Shown here piece by piece: positions 1 to 7,405 of a DNA stretch of 12,942 bases; the stretch's first letter is position 1, and every line of letters begins with the position of its first letter. A program made the position numbers and the translations under genes. The notes under the pieces were generated by a model. That model saw only the letters and a program-made list of their open reading frames with translations. It did no database searches and was not told the origin of the DNA. Source of the stretch: an uncultured Brachyspira sp. (GTDB lineage Bacteria > Spirochaetota > Brachyspiria > Brachyspirales > Brachyspiraceae); contig NZ_CASEGO010000091.1 in the NCBI RefSeq assembly GCF_949287625.1, positions 1 to 12,942 of the forward strand. The letters run 5' to 3'.

Positions 1-68
1 AAAGAATACATTCTACTTTAAATTATGATACTCCTATGCTATACTTTAAGAAATTAAGGAATACTTAA
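1..68 (+). CDS. IS3-family transposase (OrfB, rve integrase), C-terminal end only
   Basis: Reading frame 3 gives RIHSTLNYDTP followed by MLYFKKLRNT and a TAA stop at 66-68. This matches the typical end of IS3-family OrfB transposases, where an integrase-core protein finishes with a motif of the form 'N-x-R-x-H-S-x-L-x-Y-x-T-P-x-x-Y'. The open frame continues off the left edge, so I cannot tell whether the upstream element is intact or broken. If intact it would encode the DDE transposase of an insertion sequence. The motif is seen directly; family assignment rests on knowledge of IS3 proteins. Only 21 residues are visible, so the subgroup cannot be named. Confidence 0.72.
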   Translation, partial: RIHSTLNYDTPMLYFKKLRNT

Positions 69-93
69 ATGCAATATGTATGGAACCCGTGCA
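69..93 (+). mobile_element. Probable right end of the IS3-type element
   Basis: IS3 elements end with a short non-coding stretch after the transposase stop, and their outermost bases are TG...CA. The sequence after the stop contains GTATGGAACCCGTGCA, a GC-rich island (78-93) ending in CA, and pure AT-rich host-like sequence begins immediately after. I place the end near 93 by inference. The left end and any target duplication lie outside the window, so the exact boundary is uncertain. Confidence 0.35.
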
Positions 94-113
94 TTATTTA
101 TATAATAACATAA

Positions 114-142
114 TTGTTAAAAAAAGCAATAGATTGTATAAT
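114..142 (+). promoter_or_regulatory. Sigma70-type promoter of the helical-protein/patatin cassette
   Basis: TTGTTA (114-119), a 17-nt spacer and a perfect TATAAT (137-142) predict transcription starting around 149-150. It lies just inside the presumed host DNA to the right of the IS end and about 35 nt upstream of the ATG at 185. A transcript from here cannot include an ATG at 80, which supports the shorter start of the next gene. Confidence 0.6.
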
Positions 143-184
143 ATACACATTCATTTTATACTTATTATATTTATTGGAGTTATC

Positions 185-1675
185 ATGAATTTAGCTATAC
201 CTTATGAAAATGAGATTAATGATAAAGATAAAACAATAATACAAGAATATATACTTAATAATATAAAAGAATATGAGCATAACTCTACTAAACTTACAGA
301 ATTAACCATAGAAGCAGTATCCGCTTTAAGTGCTGGAAAGTCAAGAACTGAATTTTTATCAAAACAAGGTTTTTTCAAAAATATATTTAATTCCATAACA
401 GGACAAAATAGAAAGGTAAGAGGTGAGATAGATTATAATTATATATTAGTAAAAGATGCTTCAATAAAAATGATAGAGTGTTTAGCTGAGCAAAATAAAA
501 TAACTTATGAAGGACTCATATATATAAATAATAAATTAAATAATATAGAACAAAATATTGAAAAAGAACTTGTAACTATATGCAATAATATAAGAGAGTC
601 TTTTAACTATATACTTAATAAAATAAATCAGGAATCCAATAGAATAGATTCGCTTGAAAAAAAGGTTCAGCTTTTAGAGTTTAAGGCTTCGGCAAATATA
701 CTTGAATTTGATAATATTAAATATAATGATATGGATAATATTGAAAAGATTATATGTTTGAGTAATGATCTCTTTTCAAAAATATGCTACAGTAATGAAA
801 ACTCTATTACCAAAGAGCATATTTACATGATAAAATCTATACTAATGGATTTTAATATAGATTCTGAGGCAAAAACTAAAGTAATAGATATATATAATAA
901 ATTGATTGATAAGCCTAATTTTATAGATAAAATTTTTTCTAATATTAAATACAATATATATCTTCCAAATTATGTTATACCTATATTAAGCGGTATAAAA
1001 AAATTGGATAGTCTATCTAAAGAAGAAAGCTATATAATAACATCAATACTCAATTTTGGAAATGCTGATGTATCTAGTATAAAACTTAATTTAATAAATG
1101 AATACGGAATGAATATATCAAATTTTGATTATAATACAGAGATAACAAATTATGATATTATAATACTGATAATGAATGAATTAAAAATGATATCCAAAAA
1201 AACAAATTTTCCAAGTAAAAATAATTTTGTAAGTATAGAGTCCAGAGTAGAATTGGCAAAAAAATATTTCTCTGAAAAAAAATATAAAAAAGCTGTAAAA
1301 GAATGTGATATTATATTAAGCAAAGAAAAAGATAATAAAGAAGCACATAATATAAGAATAGAGTGCATGTATAAAATACTTATAAAAGAGATTCAATATT
1401 ATGAAAAGCCTTTATGCTACAAAGAGACTGCCAAAATATATTTGATAAAAAGAGATTATGAAAATACAATGAAATACTTAAATAAATATTTTGATTATTG
1501 TTCATCAAATAAAGATATATACAGATATAAGCAGAAATTAGAGGATCAGTATAAAAAAATAAAATTATATAAAGAGAAAATGGATAAGAAGATAGAGAAA
1601 TCAGCAGATAAAAACAAAAAAGATTATTTAGAGTTTATGAATGATTTTTGGGGAGTATATTTAAGTAAGATTTAA
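185..1675 (+). CDS. Helical protein with conserved QGFFK-TG-N block and C-terminal TPR; partner of the patatin gene
   Basis: The predicted protein has 496 residues. I choose ATG 185 because GGAG (176-179) precedes it by 5 nt and the promoter at 114-142 starts transcription near 149. An in-frame ATG at 80 lies inside the IS end and has no good binding site. Residues 1-60 are charged helix. Residues 61-77 carry QGFFKNIFNSITGQNRK, followed by a helix ending in LAEQN and a long coiled coil at about 115-165. From memory this block recurs in bacterial proteins some of which are annotated RdcB/YjcZ-like (diguanylate cyclase regulators); I could not check this. Residues 350-390 form a TPR-like helix pair, and the tail is Lys-rich. 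No signal peptide is seen, so it is probably cytoplasmic. The next gene begins 26 nt downstream, so the two are probably co-transcribed. Biochemical function is unknown. Confidence 0.8.
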   Translation: MNLAIPYENEINDKDKTIIQEYILNNIKEYEHNSTKLTELTIEAVSALSAGKSRTEFLSKQGFFKNIFNSITGQNRKVRGEIDYNYILVKDASIKMIECLAEQNKITYEGLIYINNKLNNIEQNIEKELVTICNNIRESFNYILNKINQESNRIDSLEKKVQLLEFKASANILEFDNIKYNDMDNIEKIICLSNDLFSKICYSNENSITKEHIYMIKSILMDFNIDSEAKTKVIDIYNKLIDKPNFIDKIFSNIKYNIYLPNYVIPILSGIKKLDSLSKEESYIITSILNFGNADVSSIKLNLINEYGMNISNFDYNTEITNYDIIILIMNELKMISKKTNFPSKNNFVSIESRVELAKKYFSEKKYKKAVKECDIILSKEKDNKEAHNIRIECMYKILIKEIQYYEKPLCYKETAKIYLIKRDYENTMKYLNKYFDYCSSNKDIYRYKQKLEDQYKKIKLYKEKMDKKIEKSADKNKKDYLEFMNDFWGVYLSKI

Positions 1676-1701
1676 TAGTATTTAGGAGTTATAAATTATT
1701 T

Positions 1702-2601
1702 ATGAAAAAATTAGGTTTAGTATTAGGCGGCGGCGGCGGACTTGGAAGCTATCAGATAGGAGTTTGGAAGGCTTTAAAAGAATATGAAGTTGATAATATG
1801 ATTAAAGCTATTGCTGGAACTTCTGTAGGCGTTCTTAATGCATGCTTAATAGCACAGAATAATTATGAGATAGCTGAATATATTTGGACTAATGAAATAG
1901 AAGATAAAATATTATCAAAAAAGAAAATTGATAAAAATAATTCTTTTATATCTTCAAACGGAATATTCAGTAGGGAAGGGCTTATAGAGATAATAGATAA
2001 GTATTTAAATATTGATATTATTGTAAATTATCAGTATCCTATATATGCAGCTGCTGTAAACTTAAAAAAAATAGATGTAGAATATTTTAAGCTAAACGGC
2101 AGAACTCATCAGGAAATAAAAGAAATAATGATGGCAACAAGTGCTATACCTTTAGTATTCGGAAGACAGAATATAAATGGAACTGACTATGTTGACGGCG
2201 GAGTTGAAATATTAAACGGAAATAATCTTCCTTTAAGACCTCTTTATGATGAGAACTGCGATGAGATAATAGTTATTAATTTGTATAAAGATGCTGCTAT
2301 AGAAAAATCTTCTAATTGCAAAGTATATGAAATAGTGCCGAGTAATGATATAGGCGATTTTTTTACTGGTGCTATGGATTTTTCTCTTGAAGGAGCTAGA
2401 ATGCGTCTTGAAGAGGGATATAAAGACGCTAAAAATATATTGAAGCAGGTTTTTAAAATGGGGCATACTCAATTAGAAAGCATGGAAAACAGTAATAGAA
2501 TGTATCAAGATGAAATAAGAAATGAGATAAACAGAAAACAATTAAAAAGAGAATTGAATAATGCTATTGATAGTTTAAGAATAAATGATAATAATAAATA
2601 A
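1702..2601 (+). CDS. Patatin-like phospholipase (RssA/NTE type)
   Basis: This 299-residue protein would hydrolyse acyl ester bonds of phospholipids or lysophospholipids with a Ser-Asp dyad. Seen directly: the glycine-rich oxyanion loop GGGGGLGSYQIGVWKAL (9-25), the nucleophile elbow GTSVG with Ser41, a helical middle region, and the catalytic Asp165 in DGG preceded by the typical ATSAIP segment (145-150). Length and motif order match small bacterial patatins. There is no signal peptide or membrane segment, so it is cytosolic or peripheral. AGGAG (1684-1688) lies 13 nt before the ATG, a long spacing, but the oxyanion loop follows at once and no better start exists. The upstream TPR protein is a likely regulator or partner. 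Bacterial patatins include membrane-degrading immune effectors (CapV in CBASS), but no cyclic-nucleotide synthase is visible here. The catalytic assignment is firm; the biological role is open. Confidence 0.93.
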   Translation: MKKLGLVLGGGGGLGSYQIGVWKALKEYEVDNMIKAIAGTSVGVLNACLIAQNNYEIAEYIWTNEIEDKILSKKKIDKNNSFISSNGIFSREGLIEIIDKYLNIDIIVNYQYPIYAAAVNLKKIDVEYFKLNGRTHQEIKEIMMATSAIPLVFGRQNINGTDYVDGGVEILNGNNLPLRPLYDENCDEIIVINLYKDAAIEKSSNCKVYEIVPSNDIGDFFTGAMDFSLEGARMRLEEGYKDAKNILKQVFKMGHTQLESMENSNRMYQDEIRNEINRKQLKRELNNAIDSLRINDNNK

Positions 2602-2602
2602 G

Positions 2603-2908
2603 TTATATAATTTCAGCATTTAATAAATGAGATATTTCTAGTATTATATCATTTGCTCTTTTATCGTCAGAGCTTAATGTTAAAGATGATAATTCCTCGT
2701 ATATATTAAGTTCTATATTATCAATTATTACTTTTTTGCTGTATTCGCCTCCCATAATATTGGACTGTTCATCTTTAAATATGATGTCTTTATATTTATC
2801 TTTTAAAATATTTGTAAGCACTAAAATAGGAGCTTCATCATCAAAGCTGTCATCAATACAGTAAAGTTCGTATTTATTATTAATTTTTCTTAAATACCAT
2901 TTATTCAT
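2603..2908 (-). CDS. Hypothetical 101-residue protein, translationally coupled to the glycosyltransferase-like gene
   Basis: I do not recognise this family. The protein is acidic, starts MNKWYLRKINNKYELYCIDD and reads as alternating short strands followed by a C-terminal helix (about 80-99, DKRANDIILEISHLLNAEII). It has no signal peptide, no transmembrane segment and no cysteine pair. Its ATG overlaps the stop of the preceding (-) gene as ATGA (2905-2908), so it is probably translated by coupling; the upstream AGGG is a weak binding site of its own. Its stop lies one base from the stop of the converging patatin gene, leaving no room for a separate terminator. Overlap and codon use like the neighbours make it a real gene. 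A partner of the glycosyltransferase-like protein is plausible but unproven. Confidence 0.7.
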   Translation of the reverse strand: MNKWYLRKINNKYELYCIDDSFDDEAPILVLTNILKDKYKDIIFKDEQSNIMGGEYSKKVIIDNIELNIYEELSSLTLSSDDKRANDIILEISHLLNAEII

Positions 2909-3987
2909 ATGCTGCCCTGAGAAAAAGCATTTATAAATCCTAGTATCTTATTAGTATTTTCTGCTTCATTAATAGAGCTCATAAACATTTCATATGTCTT
3001 TTTATTTTCTGACATTTTTTTTATTTTTGATATTATTGATATAGGATTTTTAGAATTATATATCAATGCATTTTTTTCATCTAATGCTATTTCAGCTGAA
3101 GAGCTATTTTCATCTATTATAGGAAGTGTTTTATAATGCCAAGCTGCCATTAATTGAGTATAAAAAGAGTCTTTTGTATTATGTATTATAATAGCATTTG
3201 AATTTGATATAATCTCTGCTATGTATGCATTATTATCTTCATCTATAAAATCAACATATTGTTCTATAGATAATTTGCTTATATTTTCTTTTAATTCTTT
3301 ATCGTATCCTATTATTTTTAATCTGTATATATTTTCAGTTTCTTTTAAATACTGAGCATATGCAGCAGTACATTTAAATATAGTGTCTTCTTTATCATAA
3401 AATATTACTATTGATTTATCTTTTTCTTTACTCTTATTTATAAAAATATATGGAGAAAAATAAGGCTGTATTACTTCTATATTTTTGATATCTTTATGCA
3501 AATATAGTAATCTTTCTTTTATTTTACTGCTTCCGCATATAATTATATCCATATTTAATGTATGCTCATAATCCAATTTTATAAGTCTTTTTTCTGTTAA
3601 TTTAGTTTTATTATCTTTTTTCTCCTGAAAATATAAATGATTCTGAAAATTAAGTGCATACCATACTATAACAGGCATTTTATTTAATCTTTTTTTTATG
3701 AATATATTTTTTGTCATAGAAGCGATTATATTCATAGGGAAGTCCATAGCTATAATGGCGTCGGCATTTTCTGATATATTTGCTATATCTTTAGCTGATT
3801 TTGCAAATAGTAATGAAGATAGATGTTTTCTTGCTATATATGCAGGAAAGTTTTTTGAGAATGATTTTGAAAATACAGTTATTCTTATTCCAGATTTATA
3901 AAAATGCTCTATCATATTTAGCATAAACTGATTTGATTTGTCTTTTATATTTCCTGCATTCGATATCAATATAACTATCTCTTTCAT
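2905..3987 (-). CDS. GT-B fold glycosyltransferase-like protein (GT4-like, degenerate donor site)
   Basis: The 360-residue protein has the two-lobe pattern of GT-B enzymes. The N-terminal Rossmann half starts MKEIVILISNAG and continues with KSGIRITVFSKSF and ADAIIAMDFP (75-84). The C-terminal half has YRLKIIGYDKEL (221-232), YVDFIDEDN (244-252), then DSFYTQLMAAWHYKTLPIID (273-292) and NALIYNSKNPISIISKI (306-322), which align in style with the 'ESFGL.LLEA...G.PVI' and 'NG.LV...D...LA..I' segments of GT4 enzymes. The two glutamates of the usual E-x7-E motif are absent here (D273 and A281/A282 fall in that segment), so sugar transfer may be altered or lost. It is probably cytoplasmic and acts on surface glycans if active. 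AGG 7 nt before the ATG is the binding site. It heads a two-gene (-) unit divergent from the TPR gene. The fold assignment is by eye. Confidence 0.65.
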   Translation of the reverse strand: MKEIVILISNAGNIKDKSNQFMLNMIEHFYKSGIRITVFSKSFSKNFPAYIARKHLSSLLFAKSAKDIANISENADAIIAMDFPMNIIASMTKNIFIKKRLNKMPVIVWYALNFQNHLYFQEKKDNKTKLTEKRLIKLDYEHTLNMDIIICGSSKIKERLLYLHKDIKNIEVIQPYFSPYIFINKSKEKDKSIVIFYDKEDTIFKCTAAYAQYLKETENIYRLKIIGYDKELKENISKLSIEQYVDFIDEDNNAYIAEIISNSNAIIIHNTKDSFYTQLMAAWHYKTLPIIDENSSSAEIALDEKNALIYNSKNPISIISKIKKMSENKKTYEMFMSSINEAENTNKILGFINAFSQGSI

Positions 3988-4059
3988 TCTTACCTGCTTA
4001 CTTAATTAAAATATTTCAAGTTCTATTCCGATACTAAAAATAGTAAATAAGGACTTGTT
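3988..4059. promoter_or_regulatory. Divergent 72-nt intergenic region
   Basis: The only space between the divergent GT-like and TPR genes, so it should carry promoters for both. I see AAGGA (4049-4053) 6 nt before the (+) ATG and AGG before the (-) ATG, but no confident -35/-10 pair in either direction. The shortness suggests overlapping promoters and possible co-regulation. Confidence 0.4.
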
Positions 4060-6801
4060 ATGAAATTAAAAAATATACTGCTTATAATTTTTACATTATA
4101 TATTTCGGCATATTCCAGAGATATTTTACAATATCATTTTGTGATGGAAGACAGGAATATAAATATTTCTTTAGATGATATAAAAGCACATACTAATAAT
4201 ATAGCTATTAGTAATGATAATATTATTAATAGAGAATTAGAAACAGCTGAAAAATTAGCTATGGAAGGAAAATTTTTTGAAGCTATTGAACTTTGTAATA
4301 ATTTAGAAGCTAATTATACAAATTATTATAAGCTGTATTATATAAGAGGATTATCATATTTCAGACATTCAGATTTACATTATGCCGCTTTAGATTTTAC
4401 AAAACTTTTATCTTTATATATAAACGCAAACGATACTGATAAAGTTTATAGTTTGGCAGGGAATTTTTTTGAAACTATAAATGAATATGAAGAGACTGTA
4501 ATAACTTATCTTACAGCATATAAGGCAACAAATAATCCTTATTGGCTGTTTTTAGCTGGTAATTCTGCCTTAAAAAACGGCGATATAAAAAGTGCAAATT
4601 CATATTTTCAAAGCTCTCTTAAAGATAGCCCGTCTTACGGAAATGAGGGGCTTGGAGATTTAAATTTATTAAATAATAGGTATGATGATGCTGTTAATAA
4701 TTATAAAAGTGCTAAATATTCAAATGAAGAAGATAAAATTAGAATACAGAGTAAAATATCAAATGCCGTAGTAAAAAAAGAGCTTTATTTATGGGATAAA
4801 CAGATTCAGGCTAAAAATTATACTAATGCTCTTTCAATATTAAATAATATCTCTTCATATTCTGCAGATTATCCAGAAATAACTGTAGCTTTGGGTAAAA
4901 CATATTTTGAAATTAAGGATTATCAGAGTGCAAAATCTATTCTATCAAAATTAATATTGTCAGAAAAAGATTTTGATGAGGCTTATGCTATTTTAGCTCA
5001 AATATCTTTATATGAAAATAATGAAACAGAAGCTATAAAAATATTAGAAAACGGACTTGAATATTGTTATAATAAGCCAAGACTTTATGAAACATTTGCT
5101 TCTATGCTTTATGATATAGGATATACTTACTATCCTGATAACATCATATCTCAAATAATTAATTTTTATAACATATCTGATGAAAATAAAATTGAATACA
5201 GTAAAAGTTTAATAAGAAAAAAAAGATATACTGAGGCAAAAAAACTATTATCTGAAACTACATCTTACAAAAATATTGCTGATGAATTATTAAAGAATAT
5301 AGATTATAATATGATACTTGATAAAGCCGATCAATTAAAACAGAAGAATTATTATGTAGATATGATGCAGTTGTTATCTATGTACAGATTTTACGGTACT
5401 GAAGAACAGCTTAGAATAGGATATATTGCCGATGCTTATTATAAACTTGGTTCTATAGATAAGGCTATAGATATATTAAAAGAAGGTTTTAATGCTAATA
5501 TAATCAGTGTAAATAATGTATTATTGTTAAGAAAATTATTAGAAATAAGGGCTTCAAATAATGATACCTCTCTTTATCAAAAAGAAAGAGACATCATAGA
5601 TATAAAGGCAACAGAATATTGGGAAGAGGAATTAAAATTAAATTTAAATTTGGTTACTGATAGAATATATGAGTTTATAAGGTTTAATCAATTTGATGAG
5701 GCTTTGGCATATATATCTGACTTAAGAAATAAAAATTATGATGTTGCTTATATTAAAAAAATAGAATCTGTAACTTACGGACTTTATGCGGCTTATCTCT
5801 ATGAAAATAAACAGTATGAAAATGCTTCTAAAACTGCAGCTTTGGCTATTAGAAGAAACAGAAGCAATTATGATGCTTTGGCTGTAAAAAATGAGATGGA
5901 TGTCAATTCATATTTAAGTTCTATAGGTTCTTATGATAATATAAATGCTTATGTTTCTTTATCTTCTACTATGAATGAAATTTTAAGAATTGCTCCTGCA
6001 TATATAGAAAACAGAATAAGACTTGCAGAAAGCTATATAAGAGAATATAACATAGAAGGATTTAATATAATAAATAAAATGACAGAATATATTAATGTAT
6101 ATGGCGGAAAAGACATGCTGCTTGGAAGAGAATATAATAAGGCTTATTTGTATTCTTATTCTATGAAATGTTATGATAGGGCTTCAAAATATTTAGATGT
6201 AAACCCAATTTATATAGCTGAAACTGCTGTACATTTAGATAATTATACATCTTCATCTATTGATGAGCTGCTTAATAGAAATACTAATACTAAAGACGGA
6301 CTTTATGCTTCTTCAAAACTTTATACTGATATTGGCGATTATAGTAATGCTATGAAGTCTATTAATAATGCAATAGCTTTAGATAATAATAATATTAATT
6401 ATATTTATCAAAAGGCTTATATTAATGAGCTTATAGGAAATACTAAAGAGGCATTGAGTAATTATCAAAATATAGTTAAAATAAATAAAAATTATGCTGC
6501 GGCAAATTATAGGGCTGCTCTAGTATATTTGATTAATTTTAAAGATGATATCAATGCAGAGAATTATGCATTAAACTATTTGGCATTGCTTCCAGATGAT
6601 TACAGCGGATATGAACTTCTTGGAAAGATTTATAAGACAAGAGCAGAAAAATATATTGATAAAAATACAAATACTCTTCTTAAAGAGGCATTAAATAATT
6701 ATGAAACTGCATTAAGCAAGGCTGTATGGGGAAAGGATGCAGAGGCTAGAAAGAATATACTTAAAGAGATTGACTATATACAGAAAAGGCTTCTTGAATA
6801 G
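4060..6801 (+). CDS. Exported TPR-repeat protein, 913 residues
   Basis: The N-terminus MKLKNILLIIFTLYISAYS is a typical signal peptide (Lys-rich start, hydrophobic core, cleavage likely near residue 19), so the protein is probably periplasmic or held at the envelope. No lipobox cysteine or second membrane segment is seen. The rest is almost wholly tetratricopeptide-like helix pairs, with clear units such as AMEGKFFEAIELCNNLEANY near the start, ALGKTYFEIKDYQSAKSIL in the middle, and YTDIGDYSNAMKSINNAIAL and YENALKDA-like units near the end. Such solenoids act as protein-protein scaffolds; no catalytic domain is visible. AAGGA 6 nt before the ATG supports the start. It is transcribed away from the glycosyltransferase-like pair. 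Large TPR proteins are common in spirochaetes; the specific partner is unknown. Confidence 0.88.
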   Translation: MKLKNILLIIFTLYISAYSRDILQYHFVMEDRNINISLDDIKAHTNNIAISNDNIINRELETAEKLAMEGKFFEAIELCNNLEANYTNYYKLYYIRGLSYFRHSDLHYAALDFTKLLSLYINANDTDKVYSLAGNFFETINEYEETVITYLTAYKATNNPYWLFLAGNSALKNGDIKSANSYFQSSLKDSPSYGNEGLGDLNLLNNRYDDAVNNYKSAKYSNEEDKIRIQSKISNAVVKKELYLWDKQIQAKNYTNALSILNNISSYSADYPEITVALGKTYFEIKDYQSAKSILSKLILSEKDFDEAYAILAQISLYENNETEAIKILENGLEYCYNKPRLYETFASMLYDIGYTYYPDNIISQIINFYNISDENKIEYSKSLIRKKRYTEAKKLLSETTSYKNIADELLKNIDYNMILDKADQLKQKNYYVDMMQLLSMYRFYGTEEQLRIGYIADAYYKLGSIDKAIDILKEGFNANIISVNNVLLLRKLLEIRASNNDTSLYQKERDIIDIKATEYWEEELKLNLNLVTDRIYEFIRFNQFDEALAYISDLRNKNYDVAYIKKIESVTYGLYAAYLYENKQYENASKTAALAIRRNRSNYDALAVKNEMDVNSYLSSIGSYDNINAYVSLSSTMNEILRIAPAYIENRIRLAESYIREYNIEGFNIINKMTEYINVYGGKDMLLGREYNKAYLYSYSMKCYDRASKYLDVNPIYIAETAVHLDNYTSSSIDELLNRNTNTKDGLYASSKLYTDIGDYSNAMKSINNAIALDNNNINYIYQKAYINELIGNTKEALSNYQNIVKINKNYAAANYRAALVYLINFKDDINAENYALNYLALLPDDYSGYELLGKIYKTRAEKYIDKNTNTLLKEALNNYETALSKAVWGKDAEARKNILKEIDYIQKRLLE

Positions 6802-6810
6802 TATTTATTA

Positions 6811-6866
6811 TACGTAAACAATTATAATTTATCATGGAAATGTGTTTTTTAATTATATATTTACGT
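6811..6866. repeat. Imperfect inverted repeat after the TPR gene
   Basis: ACGTAAA (6812-6818) and TTTACGT (6860-6866) are exact inverses, and the AT-rich sequence inside them (ATAATT / AATTAT) can extend the pairing with gaps. It begins about 10 nt after the TPR stop codon. There is no GC-rich stem with a T-run, so it is not a convincing intrinsic terminator; it may be an mRNA 3'-end structure. Confidence 0.35.
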
Positions 6867-6949
6867 GTGAAGGTAGATTCTTTTAGACGCTATATTCCAA
6901 CTCAATGAAATAATTATATTTTGACATATTAGACTTGTTTCAAAAGTAC

Positions 6950-6977
6950 TTGACAAATAATTTTAATAGTTTATTGT
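6950..6977 (+). promoter_or_regulatory. Possible sigma70 promoter inside the MITE-like element
   Basis: TTGACA (6950-6955), a 16-nt spacer and TATTGT (6972-6977, 4 of 6 consensus) point towards the GC-rich core and dnaA. A second TTGACA at 6921-6926 has no matching -10. It could produce a structured transcript of the core or feed dnaA. The evidence is two hexamers only. Confidence 0.3.
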
Positions 6978-7070
6978 TTTATGTTAAATTATATAATATT
7001 AATTATCATGCAAATCGTATGTTTTACATGTTGTATAATTTATCATTTTAATATATGAATATGCAGTCTT

Positions 7071-7260
7071 TCACCGAAGGTGTACAGAGTATGCTTCTCG
7101 CCGCAGGCGTACTTCGTATGGGTCACCACCGAGTAGGTGCCTTGCCTACGGCACGCAGAGCGGACGGCAAAAGAAGCGGGGGGTGCCGACGCAAAATGCG
7201 GACTTCGTCGGCACGCAGAGCGGGCACGACTGTGTGCTTCGCAGGGCTAGTCCCCGCAAT
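7071..7260. repeat. GC-rich core of clustered micro-palindromes and a 15-bp direct repeat
   Basis: By hand count 118 of 190 bases are G or C (about 62%), against clearly AT-rich DNA on both sides. It contains small palindromes with 3-nt loops: CACC-GAA-GGTG (7072-7082), CGCC-GCA-GGCG (7099-7109), TAC-TTC-GTA (7110-7118), GAC-TTC-GTC (7201-7209) and TGC-TTC-GCA (7235-7243). CGGCACGCAGAGCGG is directly repeated at 7149-7163 and 7209-7223, 60 nt apart, each copy preceded by a GTGCC...GGCAC inverted repeat; the second has 9-bp arms (7183-7191 / 7206-7214). The composition suggests foreign origin or a structured RNA/DNA element. Confidence 0.75.
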
Positions 7261-7399
7261 TATAAATAAAAATAGTTTTGAAACAAGTCTATTAAATATC
7301 ATGATATAAAAATTAGTCTTTTTTGCAGCTTTTTTCAAAAATAAAATTATTTCATTATAAAAACAATTTTGATGTATAAGTTTACAAAATAATATTAGG

Positions 7400-7405
7400 T
7401 ATAAT
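7400..7405 (+). promoter_or_regulatory. Possible -10 element for dnaA
   Basis: A perfect TATAAT lies 95 nt before the dnaA start. The best upstream hexamer, TTTACA at 7381-7386, is only 13 nt away, too close for a standard sigma70 promoter, so this is a weak candidate. No Shine-Dalgarno sequence stands before the ATG at 7500 either, which suggests low or specially controlled translation. Confidence 0.25.

Larger units (their letters stand above)
6931..7290. mobile_element. MITE-like non-autonomous element, 360 bp
   Basis: AGACTTGTTTCAAAA (6931-6945) is exactly inverted at 7276-7290 as TTTTGAAACAAGTCT, giving 15-bp perfect terminal repeats. The trinucleotide ATT flanks both ends directly (6928-6930 and 7291-7293), as expected for a 3-bp target duplication. 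The interior holds an AT-rich left third and a GC-rich core, but no transposase gene. The two frames open across it (84 codons + at 7055-7309, 71 codons - at 7123-7338) lack binding sites and have odd Arg/Ala-rich composition. It is likely mobilised in trans by an IS with matching ends; the family is not identifiable by eye. Boundaries are seen, mobility is inferred. Confidence 0.55.
6904..7356. repeat. Outer inverted repeat surrounding the MITE-like element
   Basis: The arm at 6904-6924 (starting AATGAAATAATT) is inverted at 7335-7356 (ending AATTATTTCATT). Twelve bases are exact and the rest match with one gap and a substitution. The arms lie 6 nt outside the inner element on the left and 44 nt on the right, so they are not the same terminal repeat. 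One reading is an older intergenic hairpin split by insertion of the inner element. Confidence 0.5.

Noticed and set aside
69..113. 14-codon frame after the transposase with AAGGA before it
   Set aside because: It lies mostly in the probable IS terminus and in front of the promoter; too short and without a recognisable product.
80..184. Longer start (ATG 80) for the helical TPR protein, with a hydrophobic N-terminus
   Set aside because: It overlaps the IS end, lies upstream of the predicted transcription start and has no binding site. ATG 185 has GGAG at proper distance.
185..2601. CBASS-type defence system (CapV patatin)
   Set aside because: No cyclic-nucleotide synthase (CD-NTase) or associated genes are in the window; only the lipase fold is shared.
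7055..7338. Open frames on both strands through the GC-rich core (84 codons +, 71 codons -)
   Set aside because: No binding sites, Arg/Ala-rich composition caused by the GC-rich repeats, and both are explained by the palindromic element.
7381..7405. TTTACA-13-TATAAT as a dnaA promoter
   Set aside because: A spacer of 13 nt is too short for a sigma70 promoter; kept only as a possible -10 element.
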